This document shows, piece by piece, positions 46,027-55,734 of a stretch of DNA of 64,000 bases. This DNA is from Tenacibaculum maritimum NCIMB 2154 (GTDB lineage: Bacteria > Bacteroidota > Bacteroidia > Flavobacteriales > Flavobacteriaceae): NCBI RefSeq assembly GCF_900119795.1, contig NZ_LT634361.1:682001-746000 (forward strand), in the 5' to 3' direction. The position numbers and the translations under genes were made by a program. Within the stretch, counting starts at the first letter, position 1, and every line of letters begins with the position of its first letter. Below the pieces are notes generated by a model that ran no database searches, was not told the origin of the DNA, and worked only from the letters and a program-made list of their open reading frames with translations.

Positions 46027-47712
46027 TTATCCGTTCATAGAAATTAAAAACTCATCGTTATTTTTAGAAAATTTAATTCGATCATTAATAAATTCCATTG
46101 CTTCAATAGGGTTCATGTCAGCTAAGTATTTACGCAATACCCACATACGTTGCACTGTTTTCGGATCTAATAGTAAATCATCACGACGCGTACTTGACTT
46201 AATCAAATCAATAGCAGGGTAAATTCTACGATTGGCAATATTACGCTCTAATTGTAGTTCCATATTACCAGTACCTTTGAACTCTTCAAAGATTACCTCA
46301 TCCATTTTAGAGCCAGTTTCTGTTAGAGCAGTTGCAATAATGGTTAAAGAGCCACCTCCTTCTATATTACGAGCTGCTCCAAAAAATCGTTTAGGTTTGT
46401 GTAATGCGTTGGCATCAATACCTCCTGATAAAATTTTTCCAGAGGCAGGAGCAACGGTGTTATATGCTCTTGCTAAACGGGTAATGGAATCTAAAAGAAT
46501 GACTACATCATGCCCACATTCTACTAAACGTTTTGCTTTTTCCAATACAATATTGGCCACACGCACATGTTTTTCTGCAGGCTCATCAAAAGTAGAAGCT
46601 ACTACTTCACCACGAACACTGCGTTGCATATCAGTAACTTCCTCAGGACGTTCATCAATTAATAATACAATTTGATATACTTCAGGATGGTTTTTAGCGA
46701 TGGCATTAGCAACGTCTTTCAATAGCATTGTTTTACCCGTTTTAGGTTGGGCTACAATCATTCCACGTTGCCCTTTTCCTAAAGGAGAAAACAAATCGAT
46801 AATTCTCGTAGAAAGCGAACTCCCCTTTTCTGCTAAATTAAATTTTTCATTAGGAAAAAGAGGCGTTAAGTGTTCAAAAGAAACACGATCTCTAACAATA
46901 TTAGGGCTAAGTCCATTAATTTTTGATACACGGATTAATGGAAAATATTTTTCGCCTTCTTTAGGAGGTCTCACATTTCCTCTAACGGTATCTCCTGTTT
47001 TTAATCCAAATAATTTGATTTGAGACTGTGAAACATAAATATCGTCAGGAGACGACAAATAATTATAGTCAGAGGAACGTAAAAAACCATACCCGTCAGG
47101 CATCATTTCTAAAACACCTTCACTATCTATAATGCCATCGAATTCAAAATCAGGATCGCGGTAACGATTGCCACTTTTATTATGGTTCCTGTTATTTTTA
47201 TCTCTGTTTTTATTTTTATGTTGTTGCTGTTGCTGTTGATTGCGCTGCTTATTATTACCAGTAGGTTTTCCCTCTTCTTTTTTCCCTTCTTGTTTCTTTT
47301 GTTCTTGTGGCTTCCCTTCTTGCTTTTTAGGTGTAGCTTTTTTAGCTTCTGGAGTTTTTTCTTCTTTACTAGTTTCTTTAGTAACTTTTTTAGCTACAGG
47401 AGCTTTTTTAGCAGGAGTCGCTTTTTGAGGAGGCGTCTCCTTTTCTTCTAAAGGAAGTGCTGTTTGAGTTTCTTCTGTATTTTCAGTAGAAGTAGTTTTT
47501 TTAGCAGTTGCTTTTTTTGCAACTCTTTTTCTTTTAGGCTTTTCCGCTTTCTTTTCCTCTACGACAGGTGCAGGTGCAACGGCTTGAGTATCTAAAATTT
47601 GATAAACTAAATCTAGCTTTTTTAATTGACTAGTTTTAGTTAATCCTATTTTTTTAGCGATTCCTTGTAGTTCTACAAGTGTTTTTGCTTTTAGTTCAGA
47701 AATTTCGAACAT
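46027..47712 (-). CDS. rho: Transcription termination factor Rho
   Basis: 561 residues. N-terminal Rho_N helix ([18 protein letters not shown]), then about 130 residues of Lys/Glu/Gln/Asn-rich low-complexity insert typical of Bacteroidota Rho, an OB-fold RNA-binding domain ([16 protein letters not shown]) and the RecA-like ATPase with Walker [10 protein letters not shown], Walker [17 protein letters not shown] and the R-loop. RNA-dependent ATPase that ends untranslated transcripts. Divergent from the 47927 gene. Confidence 0.98.
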   Translation of the reverse strand: MFEISELKAKTLVELQGIAKKIGLTKTSQLKKLDLVYQILDTQAVAPAPVVEEKKAEKPKRKRVAKKATAKKTTSTENTEETQTALPLEEKETPPQKATPAKKAPVAKKVTKETSKEEKTPEAKKATPKKQEGKPQEQKKQEGKKEEGKPTGNNKQRNQQQQQQHKNKNRDKNNRNHNKSGNRYRDPDFEFDGIIDSEGVLEMMPDGYGFLRSSDYNYLSSPDDIYVSQSQIKLFGLKTGDTVRGNVRPPKEGEKYFPLIRVSKINGLSPNIVRDRVSFEHLTPLFPNEKFNLAEKGSSLSTRIIDLFSPLGKGQRGMIVAQPKTGKTMLLKDVANAIAKNHPEVYQIVLLIDERPEEVTDMQRSVRGEVVASTFDEPAEKHVRVANIVLEKAKRLVECGHDVVILLDSITRLARAYNTVAPASGKILSGGIDANALHKPKRFFGAARNIEGGGSLTIIATALTETGSKMDEVIFEEFKGTGNMELQLERNIANRRIYPAIDLIKSSTRRDDLLLDPKTVQRMWVLRKYLADMNPIEAMEFINDRIKFSKNNDEFLISMNG

Positions 47713-47847
47713 TATATATATAAATTTTTATTGCTAATTCTTAAATAACTGTATTAGTGTAAGAATATGTGACTGGTTTTTTTATAATTAAACACTTTGT
47801 ACTTAATAAGGTATGAGTGTTTTTAGCGTAGTTGAAATTGGCGTAGG

Positions 47848-47876
47848 CAAATATATGTAATTATTTTAATTTACAA
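47848..47876 (-). promoter_or_regulatory. Promoter of rho
   Basis: On the minus strand TATATTTG (47855-47848) with TTG (47876-47874) 18 bp upstream. A leader of about 130 nt precedes the ATG at 47712, long enough for autoregulation, which is common for rho, but no structure was recognised. Confidence 0.6.
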
Positions 47877-47901
47877 AGTTTCTTTTTCAAAAAGAAAATG
47901 C

Positions 47902-47909
47902 TACTTTTG
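47902..47909 (+). promoter_or_regulatory. -7 promoter box (TACTTTTG) for the DUF4293 gene
   Basis: TACTTTTG fits TAnnTTTG and lies 17 bp before the ATG at 47927. No clear TTG box at the expected spacing. Confidence 0.45.
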
Positions 47910-47926
47910 CTGTCCAATTTTATATA

Positions 47927-48358
47927 ATGATTCAAAGAATACAATCTATTTACTTATTAGCAGCGGCATTAATCTCAGGAGGATTAATCTCCATAGTTAG
48001 TTTATGGACTAATTCAAAAACAGAAGTATATGCGTCAAATTTGTTAGCAAGTACTAGTTTAGTAGAAAAATGTATTCCTGTATTATTTTTTATATCGGCT
48101 TTAATAGCACTTACCACTTTATTTTTGTTTAAAAATAGAAAACTACAATTTGTATTAAACCGATGCAATATGTTGATCAACCTTTTTTTATTAGGAGTAT
48201 TGATTTATGTATCACTAATCTTACCTGGAGAAACTTCGGTTTTTAAGAAAGGTATTGGGATGTTCTTACCTATTATTGTTATTTTGCTTTTAGTTTTAGC
48301 AAACAAAGCCATTAAAAAGGATGAAGATCTTGTAAAATCTGTTGATAGATTACGATAG
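47927..48358 (+). CDS. DUF4293 membrane protein
   Basis: 143 residues with four hydrophobic helices, start MIQRIQSIYLLAAALIS, matching the DUF4293 pattern. Function unknown. It is divergent from rho, and this gene pair order is common in Flavobacteriia. Confidence 0.85.
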   Translation: MIQRIQSIYLLAAALISGGLISIVSLWTNSKTEVYASNLLASTSLVEKCIPVLFFISALIALTTLFLFKNRKLQFVLNRCNMLINLFLLGVLIYVSLILPGETSVFKKGIGMFLPIIVILLLVLANKAIKKDEDLVKSVDRLR

Positions 48359-48387
48359 CCCTAACATATTAGTATATTTAGTGCGAC

Positions 48388-48416
48388 AAAGCCAAAACAA
48401 TCGTTTTGGCTTTTTT
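48388..48416 (+). terminator. Terminator after DUF4293
   Basis: AAAGCCAAAAC (48388-48398) pairs with GTTTTGGCTTT (48403-48413), followed by TTT. Confidence 0.85.
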
Positions 48417-48543
48417 AAATTTTAACATTTTGTAAACAAGGTAATTACAATTATGTCATCGTATTTATACGTAGATTGATTACAGGTATAAATACGTTTG
48501 TTAAAGGTAGTTATACTTAATTATATTTCAGTATTTTTGGGTA

Positions 48544-48574
48544 TTGTGAGGTATATACTTAGCTCTTAAATTTG
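48544..48574 (+). promoter_or_regulatory. Promoter of the response regulator
   Basis: TTG at 48544-48546 and TAAATTTG at 48567-48574 with 20 bp between, an almost ideal Bacteroidota vegetative promoter. The start codon at 48589 follows within 15 bp. Confidence 0.7.
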
Positions 48575-48588
48575 TAATCGTAAAGTAA

Positions 48589-49251
48589 ATGAAACAGAAG
48601 ATAAAAGTTCATATAGCAGATGACCACAAGATTTTAATCGAAGGCATCATAGCGTTGTTAAATACTGACGACGAGATTGAGGTGGAAGGATATTCGCTAA
48701 CAGGAAGAGAGGTTGTTGAATGGTCCAGCTCAAATAAAGTTGATGTGTTGATTTTAGATATTAATATGCCAGAAATGGATGGAATTGATGTTTTAAGAAC
48801 ATTTAAAACCAGAAATACAGAGCAAAAAACCATTATACTATCTAGTTTGAGTGATACAAAGTTAGTACAAGAAATGGTTGAGTTAGGAGCTGACGGATTC
48901 TTAGAAAAGAGTTGTGCTAGCGAGCATATTATAAAAGCAATAAAATCAGTCCATCTCGGAGTTCAGTATTTTAGTGATGATATAAAAAATAATTTATTGA
49001 ATTTATACATTACTAAAAAATCAGACGGAACGAAAGAAGATTCTAATTTAGAAAGAATAAAATCTCTTACGGAAAGAGAGATGGAAGTCTTAAAATTAGT
49101 AGCAGCAGAAAAAAATTCTACAGAAATTGCAGATATTTTAAATGTGAGTAGTAGAACAGTTGAAACGTACCGTAGGAGTTTATTAAAGAAATTAAATGTT
49201 AGAAATGCAGTAGGTTTAGCAATGTACGCAGTAAAAAATAATATAATATAA
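48589..49251 (+). CDS. NarL/LuxR-family response regulator
   Basis: 220 residues. Receiver domain with phospho-Asp in VLILDINMPEMDG (near 57) and a C-terminal LuxR helix-turn-helix (LTEREMEVLKLVAAEKNSTEIA). Together with the HisKA_3 kinase at 50128 it forms a two-component system. Its target is unknown; the lipoprotein gene between may be part of the same regulon. Confidence 0.92.
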   Translation: MKQKIKVHIADDHKILIEGIIALLNTDDEIEVEGYSLTGREVVEWSSSNKVDVLILDINMPEMDGIDVLRTFKTRNTEQKTIILSSLSDTKLVQEMVELGADGFLEKSCASEHIIKAIKSVHLGVQYFSDDIKNNLLNLYITKKSDGTKEDSNLERIKSLTEREMEVLKLVAAEKNSTEIADILNVSSRTVETYRRSLLKKLNVRNAVGLAMYAVKNNII

Positions 49252-49457
49252 AACAAAAACCTTATCCCTTCAAAATCTCCTAATAGGATCCCCCATAACT
49301 TTTAAGAGATCGTAAAGTAAGTCCCCCGAATTTATATTGTATTGTTTGTACATTGTTAAAGCCTACTTAATTACTAAAATTATAAAAAATAAAAAATATT
49401 AAGTCCCCCCAACCCTTCTGTAAATCGTATTTTTAATTATTTATTCCTCTAAATATT

Positions 49458-50135
49458 ATGAGAAAATTAGCCTTTTATGCACTTGCTGCAGTAACATCGT
49501 ACGTCCTTATTTCTTGTTCTTCAGATAATGTAGAATTGATTAAAAACCCCCAAAACACAGAGAAACTATTAAAATCGTTCGAAATAAAGAGAGACGCTAA
49601 TGGGCGTTATAGTATTGATTATAACGTAGATGATAATGTGGTAGTATCTTCAGTAAAAAATAGTACTTCAAAAATTAATGAATTTTATTTATCTTCGGAA
49701 AATAAATCAATTGGAAGAAACAACTATAAAGAAGAACTGCCTTTAGAGGAAGATCAATTAAAAATAGGGTTTGTAGAAGACTCCTATGAAAATAATAGAA
49801 CTATTTTTATAAAAGATCAAGATATTCTATTAGCAAAAGGAGAAGAAAATGAAGAATTTTTAAAAGAGTATAGTCTTGCAGGAAGCGGTACAGATATTTA
49901 TCAATTAGATTTTACCGTAAATAAGGGGATAACCACTGATTTTGTATATAATAAAGAAGAGATGAGGTATGAGATCCACTTAAAAGAAGGAGATAATAGG
50001 AGAAAGAGCTATTCTAAAACATTTATAAAAACAGAAGAAGCTCCTTTGGAAATCCATTTTATCAATCATAGGAATCAAGAACAAAGGCTAGCTGCCGATA
50101 TAACAGGGAGACCCGTGGTTATAATTAATGATTAA
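49458..50135 (+). CDS. Putative lipoprotein upstream of the histidine kinase
   Basis: 225 residues (lipobox VLISC at about 20). No known domain; the body is acidic and beta-like, with repeated D/E-rich turns. Its last codons overlap the kinase start by 8 bp, so translation is coupled. It may sense or modulate the kinase, but this is only positional. Confidence 0.6.
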   Translation: MRKLAFYALAAVTSYVLISCSSDNVELIKNPQNTEKLLKSFEIKRDANGRYSIDYNVDDNVVVSSVKNSTSKINEFYLSSENKSIGRNNYKEELPLEEDQLKIGFVEDSYENNRTIFIKDQDILLAKGEENEEFLKEYSLAGSGTDIYQLDFTVNKGITTDFVYNKEEMRYEIHLKEGDNRRKSYSKTFIKTEEAPLEIHFINHRNQEQRLAADITGRPVVIIND

Positions 50136-51981
50136 TTTAAAGCGATTAATGAATAGATTATTGTTGTTATGCTTTATCTTTAAAGCATTATCATTATATA
50201 GTTACCAAATAAAAGGAGGAGTTGTTCTGAGAACAGCTCCTCCTTTTATGCAAAAAGACTCTTTATTATATGAAGAGTATAACAAATTAGATAAATTAGA
50301 AAGAGAAGGTCATGAAAAAGAAGCGTTGAAAGTTGGATTAGTATTAGTAGATCGGGCGATAAATAAAAAAGATTATTTTCTAGCAGCGAGATCAAATTTT
50401 ATTGTAGGAAAAATTTTTAGCAAAGCTAGAGATTATGATAAGTCAATTGAAAGCTACAGAAAGAGTTTAGAGCTAATATCTAGTATGATAGATTATGGAG
50501 ATTTTACAAAAAGAAATGCAGAGTTAATTTATTTTAGAAAGCAGAGCTACCTTAAAATTGGTACTCAATATTTTAAAATGCACTTGAGTTTAAAGGTTAA
50601 GAGATATAAGGATAGTTTTTTAAGGTATAATAAATTAGTTGTAGATAGCGATACATTTGAAAATAAGGAATTACTGAATTTAAAAGCGAAGGCTTATAGT
50701 AATTTAGCAGGAGTTTTTGCGCAAGATTCTTTGTATTCGATGGCAGAAAAATATGCTAATGAGGCGATAAAAATTCACCGTAGGCAAAATGATAAATTAT
50801 CTGAAGCCGCTGCCTTAAGTAATTTAGCCAATATTTTTATTTATCAGAAACACTATAAGAAAGCAAAACGACTTTATAGTAGGGGTCTTAAATTAATAGA
50901 AAATAGAAAATCAATTCAAGCTATTGAGTTTAAAGAAAGTTTATATGAAAATTTAGGCTATGCCATGTATATGTTAAAAGATTATAAGGCTTATGAGATA
51001 CAAGATTTGTCATATGAAATAAAAGATAGTTTAAGGGATATAGATGTTAGAAGAATGATAGAAGAGGTAAATGCAGAATATAATGTAGATAATGTTAGGC
51101 AAGCGGAAGAGCTAAAGCGAATTAAAATTGAAAGTGAGAAAGAAGCTTCACAGAAAAATACTTGGCTTGTTGGAGCAATGGGGCTTATTACGGCTTTATT
51201 ATTATTGTATATAGCAAATTATTATAAATTGCGTCAACAAAAATTGAGTTTAGAATTGTCTAATACTGAGTTTATGCAAAGGGAAAAGTTAGATAAGCTA
51301 AAAGCAGAATCTCAGTTAAAAATGCTTAACGCTACCTTAGATGGAAAAGAAGAAGAACGAAAAGAAATCGCTGAAACTTTGCATGATAATGTGAGTGCTT
51401 TACTATCATCTGCAAATTTACATTTGCAAGCAAGCCAAAAGCAATTTAACGGAAATACTCCTGTGGAAATAGAAAAAACGCAAAAAATAATCTTAGAAGC
51501 TTCTCAAAAGGTAAGAGACCTGTCACATACATTAGTGTCTTCTATTTTATTAAAATTTGGTTTGGCATATGCCATAAAAGATATGGCTAATAAATACACG
51601 AATTCAATGCTTAGTATTCATGTTGATTTTAATACGATCAATAGATATACCCAAAAATTAGAAATTAAAATATATAATATTATCCAAGAGTTGGTAAATA
51701 ACATTATTAAGCATAGTAAGGCTTCTAATGCTTGTGTTCTTTTAAAGGAATCAGGAGAAACCCTACATATAACTATCAGAGATAATGGATGTGGTTTTGA
51801 TGCTAGTGCTTATAATACGGATGATATTGGGCATGTTAAAAGTGGAATAGGATTGAATCAAATAAGAGCAAGGGTTCAAATAATGAAGGGAACTTTTAAG
51901 ATTAATTCCAAATTAGGTAAAGGAACTGAAATGGTAATTATATTGCCTATTAAATTTAGAGAAAGCTTTACCCGCGCGTAG
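50128..51981 (+). CDS. TPR-sensor histidine kinase (HisKA_3 type)
   Basis: 617 residues. Signal-like N-terminus, TPR repeats at about 50-300 (KAYSNLAGVFAQDSLYSMAE, AAALSNLANIFIYQKHY), a membrane helix near 345-363, a coiled-coil, HisKA_3 with phospho-His in ETLHDNVSALLSS, and a HATPase with NGCGFDAS and SGIGLNQIRARV. Pairs with the LuxR regulator at 48589. The TPR sensor is periplasmic, a common Bacteroidota arrangement. Alternative start ATG at 50149. The 3' end overlaps the convergent 51968 gene by 14 bp. Confidence 0.9.
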   Translation: MINLKRLMNRLLLLCFIFKALSLYSYQIKGGVVLRTAPPFMQKDSLLYEEYNKLDKLEREGHEKEALKVGLVLVDRAINKKDYFLAARSNFIVGKIFSKARDYDKSIESYRKSLELISSMIDYGDFTKRNAELIYFRKQSYLKIGTQYFKMHLSLKVKRYKDSFLRYNKLVVDSDTFENKELLNLKAKAYSNLAGVFAQDSLYSMAEKYANEAIKIHRRQNDKLSEAAALSNLANIFIYQKHYKKAKRLYSRGLKLIENRKSIQAIEFKESLYENLGYAMYMLKDYKAYEIQDLSYEIKDSLRDIDVRRMIEEVNAEYNVDNVRQAEELKRIKIESEKEASQKNTWLVGAMGLITALLLLYIANYYKLRQQKLSLELSNTEFMQREKLDKLKAESQLKMLNATLDGKEEERKEIAETLHDNVSALLSSANLHLQASQKQFNGNTPVEIEKTQKIILEASQKVRDLSHTLVSSILLKFGLAYAIKDMANKYTNSMLSIHVDFNTINRYTQKLEIKIYNIIQELVNNIIKHSKASNACVLLKESGETLHITIRDNGCGFDASAYNTDDIGHVKSGIGLNQIRARVQIMKGTFKINSKLGKGTEMVIILPIKFRESFTRA

Positions 51982-52468
51982 CTAGCTCAATAACTTCCAT
52001 GTTTTTAATATTGCCGTTGTCAAGTTCAAAACGAAGCATGGTACGTATTTTATGAAAGCCATGTTTCCCAGCAGCTCCTGGATTCAAATGTAATAAATTC
52101 AATTTTTTGTCAAATTGAACCTTTAAGATATGAGAGTGCCCTGAAATAAAAATTGTAGGAGGAGTTTTATATAAAGAAGCTTTAATACGTTGGTTGTATT
52201 TATTAGGATATCCGCCAATATGAGTCATCCATACATTGACGCCTTCAATAGAAAACTTATTGTCTAAAGGAAACTCAGTACGAGCATTTGCATCATCAAT
52301 ATTACCATAAACGGCACGTAAAGGTTTGAGCGCTTTAATAGCATCAGTAACCTCTAAATTACCAATATCACCAGCATGCCAAACTTCATCTGCTTGTTTA
52401 ACAAATTTTAAAATTTGAGCGTCTATAAAACTATGCGTATCTGAAAGTAATAAAATTTTTTTCACCAT
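51968..52468 (-). CDS. Metallophosphoesterase of the YfcE/MJ0936 family
   Basis: 166 residues from ATG 52468 (upstream TTG at 52480 rejected). Calcineurin-like motifs LSDTHSF, HAGDIG, YGNIDD and SGHSHIL are in order. Small phosphodiesterase of unknown substrate. Confidence 0.9.
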   Translation of the reverse strand: MVKKILLLSDTHSFIDAQILKFVKQADEVWHAGDIGNLEVTDAIKALKPLRAVYGNIDDANARTEFPLDNKFSIEGVNVWMTHIGGYPNKYNQRIKASLYKTPPTIFISGHSHILKVQFDKKLNLLHLNPGAAGKHGFHKIRTMLRFELDNGNIKNMEVIELATRG

Positions 52469-52573
52469 ACGAAAGTACAAATAATAGTATTTTTTATGGT
52501 GAAGTTGTGATAAATAATTTTATTTTTAAGAGAAGCTATTGCAAGATAAAATGGGATAACAAAATAAAATCCG

Positions 52574-52581
52574 TAATTTTG
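52574..52581 (+). promoter_or_regulatory. -7 promoter box (TAATTTTG) of truA
   Basis: TAATTTTG, 24 bp before the truA start at 52605. No TTG at the usual spacing. Confidence 0.5.
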
Positions 52582-52604
52582 AAACCTGCAGAAAAACACT
52601 ATTT

Positions 52605-53330
52605 TTGAGATACTTCATAGAACTTTCATACAAAGGGAAACATTATCATGGTTGGCAAATACAACCGGATGCAAATTCCGTACAAGAAGAATTAAATAAA
52701 GCATTAAGTAAAATAACGCGCAAGCAAATAAGTGTGGTTGGAGCAGGTAGAACAGATGCTGGAGTACATGCTTCGCAAATGTTTGCCCATTTTGATATTG
52801 ATATTGAACTAAAAGGCGATTATGTACATAAATTAAATTCTTTGTTACCTGATGATATTGTAGTGTATGAAATTGTTTTAGTAAACGACGAAGCACATGT
52901 CCGTTTTGATGCTATAAGCAGAAGTTATGAATATAAAATATGGTTAGGGAGAAATCCTTTTTTATTAGATACTACTTGGCAAATTCATTCACAAAAGCTG
53001 AATATTCAGTTAATGAATAAAGCTTCGGCTATATTGCTAGAGTATGTAGATTTTCAGTGCTTTTCAAAAGTAAAAACAGAGGTACATACTTTTAATTGTA
53101 CGGTTACCAATGCGGTATGGAGGCAAGAAGGAGCGGCATTAACCTTTTATATTACAGCAAACCGATTTTTAAGAAATATGGTTCGTGCTATAGTAGGAAC
53201 CTTAGTAGATGTAGGCTTGGGAAAAACGACAGTACATGAATTTAGAAAAATCATTGAAAGTAAGAATAGAAGCAATGCAGGGTTATCAGTACCAGCAAAA
53301 GGATTATTTTTAACAGAAGTAAAATATTAA
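52605..53330 (+). CDS. truA: tRNA pseudouridine(38-40) synthase TruA
   Basis: 241 residues. The start is TTG: the family begins MRYFIELSYKGKHYHGWQ and no ATG fits upstream. Catalytic Asp in AGRTDAGVHA. Converts U38-U40 in the anticodon arm of several tRNAs. Its stop is 3 bp before the ABC exporter GTG. Confidence 0.96.
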   Translation: MRYFIELSYKGKHYHGWQIQPDANSVQEELNKALSKITRKQISVVGAGRTDAGVHASQMFAHFDIDIELKGDYVHKLNSLLPDDIVVYEIVLVNDEAHVRFDAISRSYEYKIWLGRNPFLLDTTWQIHSQKLNIQLMNKASAILLEYVDFQCFSKVKTEVHTFNCTVTNAVWRQEGAALTFYITANRFLRNMVRAIVGTLVDVGLGKTTVHEFRKIIESKNRSNAGLSVPAKGLFLTEVKY

Positions 53331-53333
53331 AAA

Positions 53334-55097
53334 GTGGGAGAAAAGACAGGAAAAGCCTTTGATATACGAATTTTTGTACGAATAATGAGCTTTGCAAAAT
53401 TGTATAAATTACAGTTTTTTATAGCAATTATATCAACAATATTACTAGCTATTGCAGCCGCAGCAAGGCCAACGATTATAATTAAAACAGTAAATGATTT
53501 TACAGTGCATAAGAATTCAGAGAGTTTGCTGTTTTATGTGATGTTAATGCTAGGAATACTTTTAATTGAAGTATTGCTACAGTTTACCTTTATTTACTTT
53601 GCAAATTGGGTAGGGCAACATATAATAAAAGATATACGGCTCAAAATTTTTCATCATATCTTACAATTTAAAATGGCTTATTTTGACAAAAACTCTGTAG
53701 GAAAGTTAGTAACTAGAGTAGTGTCTGATATAGAAACAATTGCAGCCTTTTTTAGTCAAGGGCTATTTATGATTGTAAGCGATTTATTAAAAATGCTAGT
53801 AATTGTAATAATCATGTTTGTAATTAATTGGAAATTAGCATTGATTGTATTAGCAGTATTACCTATTTTGATTTATGCTACCAAACTATTTCAAATTGCT
53901 ATCAAAAAAACATTTCAAGATGTAAGAACTCAAGTAGCTAATTTGAATGGTTTTGTACAAGAACGCGTTACAGGAATGAAAATAGTACAGCTATTTAATC
54001 GTGAAAAAATAGAGTATGCTAGTTTTGTAGCAATTAATGAAAAACATAAGCAAGCCCATGTAAAAACAGTTTGGTATTATTCTATATTTTTTCCAATTGC
54101 AGAAATCTTATCATCTATAGCTATTGGCTTACTGGTTTGGTATGGAGGTTTTCAAGCAATAGGGAATGAGGCTATCACTGTAGGAGCTATCATTGGGTTT
54201 ATAAAAATGGCACAGATGTTATTTCGACCATTGCGACAAATTGCAGATAAATTCAATCAGCTTCAAATGGGTATTGTTGCAGGGGAGCGAATTTTCAATG
54301 TAATGGATACAGAAAGCAGCATAGCAAAAAACGGAACAATTACAGTAGAAAAGTTAAAAGGAATTATTGAATTTAAAGACGTTCATTTTAGTTATATACA
54401 AGGAGAGCCTGTTTTAAAAGGAATTTCATTTAAGGTGAAAAAAGGAGAAACAGTAGCTATTGTAGGAGCAACAGGAGCAGGTAAATCAACCATTATTAAT
54501 TTGATAAATAGGTTTTATGAAATTGATAGTGGAGAAATATGTGTAGATAATATAGCAGTAACGGCATATGATATTGTAACTTTAAGAAACCAAGTAGCTG
54601 TAGTATTACAAGATGTGTTTTTATTTTCAGATACTATTTTGAATAATATTACCCTTAAGAATGAACATATATCTTTAGAAGAGGTTCAAAAGGCAGCTAA
54701 GCAAATAGGAATACATGACTTTATTATGAGTTTACCTAATGGATATCAATACAATGTAAAAGAACGAGGGGCAATGCTTTCATCAGGGCAACGTCAATTA
54801 ATAGCTTTTTTAAGAGCTTATGTCAGTAAACCAAGTATTTTAATTTTAGATGAAGCAACATCTTCAGTAGATAATCATTCAGAACAAATGATACAATATG
54901 CTACAGATAAGGTTACAAAAGGCAGAACTTCTATCATAATAGCTCATAGATTGGCTACTATAAAAAAAGCCGATAAAATTATTGTGATGGACAAAGGATT
55001 TATTGTAGAAGAAGGAACGCATCAAGAATTATTATTAAAAGAAGAAGGGCATTATAAAAATTTATACGAAAAACAGTTTAATGCAGAAGTGCAGTAA
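53334..55097 (+). CDS. MsbA-like ABC exporter
   Basis: 587 residues with a GTG start. Six helices at about 30-320, then the ATPase with Walker A GATGAGKST, signature LSSGQRQL, Walker B ILILDEATSSVD and H-loop AHRLAT. Half-transporter of the lipid A or multidrug type. Cotranscribed with truA. Confidence 0.92.
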   Translation: MGEKTGKAFDIRIFVRIMSFAKLYKLQFFIAIISTILLAIAAAARPTIIIKTVNDFTVHKNSESLLFYVMLMLGILLIEVLLQFTFIYFANWVGQHIIKDIRLKIFHHILQFKMAYFDKNSVGKLVTRVVSDIETIAAFFSQGLFMIVSDLLKMLVIVIIMFVINWKLALIVLAVLPILIYATKLFQIAIKKTFQDVRTQVANLNGFVQERVTGMKIVQLFNREKIEYASFVAINEKHKQAHVKTVWYYSIFFPIAEILSSIAIGLLVWYGGFQAIGNEAITVGAIIGFIKMAQMLFRPLRQIADKFNQLQMGIVAGERIFNVMDTESSIAKNGTITVEKLKGIIEFKDVHFSYIQGEPVLKGISFKVKKGETVAIVGATGAGKSTIINLINRFYEIDSGEICVDNIAVTAYDIVTLRNQVAVVLQDVFLFSDTILNNITLKNEHISLEEVQKAAKQIGIHDFIMSLPNGYQYNVKERGAMLSSGQRQLIAFLRAYVSKPSILILDEATSSVDNHSEQMIQYATDKVTKGRTSIIIAHRLATIKKADKIIVMDKGFIVEEGTHQELLLKEEGHYKNLYEKQFNAEVQ

Positions 55098-55114
55098 AAA
55101 ACAGGTACTAAAGT

Positions 55115-55144
55115 TTGTTTGCGTTAAAGTTTCTGCTAAATTTG
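55115..55144 (+). promoter_or_regulatory. Promoter of the Ala/Lys/Glu-rich lipoprotein
   Basis: TTG (55115-55117), 19 bp, TAAATTTG (55137-55144): the textbook Bacteroidota spacing. The start codon is at 55173. Confidence 0.75.
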
Positions 55145-55172
55145 TTGCTCAATCTAAAAACCTCAAATCAAA

Positions 55173-55682
55173 ATGAAAAAAATCGTTTTATCTGTATTGG
55201 TAGCTGGTTCAATGTTAGCAACCTCTTGTAAAGAAGCTAAAAAAGAAGCAAAAGAAGTAACTAAAGAAACCAAAGATGTAGCTGATAAGGCTGCTGAAGT
55301 AGCTAAAGAAGCTGCAACAAAAGTTGTAACAGAAGCAAAAGAAACTGCGGGAGAAGTAGCAGAAGGTGCTAAAGAAGCAGTTGAAGGAGCTAAAGAAGCG
55401 GTAGAAGGAGTAGCTAAAGAAGCAACTTCAGTATTAGAAGGAGTAAAAATTCCTGAATTTTCTAATCCAGAGGTAACTAAAAATTTAACGGAATATGCTA
55501 CTTATGCAAAGGAGTATATTGCTGCAAATGGTAATTTAGGAAAAATATCAGCAATGGCTGCCAAAGGAAAAGAGTTGTTAGCTAAAGGAAAAGAGTTAGC
55601 TTCTAAATTAGACGCTACTGAATTAGCTAAATATAAGAGTGCATTAGCTGCTATTCAGGCTAAAATGGCTCCAGCTAGATAA
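55173..55682 (+). CDS. Ala/Lys/Glu-rich helical lipoprotein
   Basis: 169 residues (lipobox MLATSC). Residues 22-90 are repeats of KEA-, EAVEG- and KEAT-type units forming one long amphipathic helix, like LEA proteins. The C-terminal part (KGKELLAKGKELASKL) has a second helical run. Perhaps a stress-related envelope lipoprotein; unproven. Confidence 0.72.
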   Translation: MKKIVLSVLVAGSMLATSCKEAKKEAKEVTKETKDVADKAAEVAKEAATKVVTEAKETAGEVAEGAKEAVEGAKEAVEGVAKEATSVLEGVKIPEFSNPEVTKNLTEYATYAKEYIAANGNLGKISAMAAKGKELLAKGKELASKLDATELAKYKSALAAIQAKMAPAR

Positions 55683-55708
55683 TTTTTAGAAAAAACTAAA
55701 ATTAAAAG

Positions 55709-55734
55709 GCACTCTTAACAAGAGTGCTTTTTTT
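55709..55734. terminator. Terminator between the helical lipoprotein and cdaA
   Basis: GCACTCTT (55709-55716) pairs with AAGAGTGC (55720-55727) with a 3-base loop and a T run. A convergent pair follows. Confidence 0.8.

Noticed and set aside
47182..47451. Phe/Leu-rich protein on the strand opposite rho
   Set aside because: It is the antisense of rho's Lys/Glu/Gln-rich low-complexity insert (AAA/GAA codons read as TTT/TTC).
49251..49457. Regulatory RNA between the response regulator and lipoprotein
   Set aside because: The C-rich stretches (CCCCC twice) were suggestive, but no stable hairpin or known RNA motif could be drawn.
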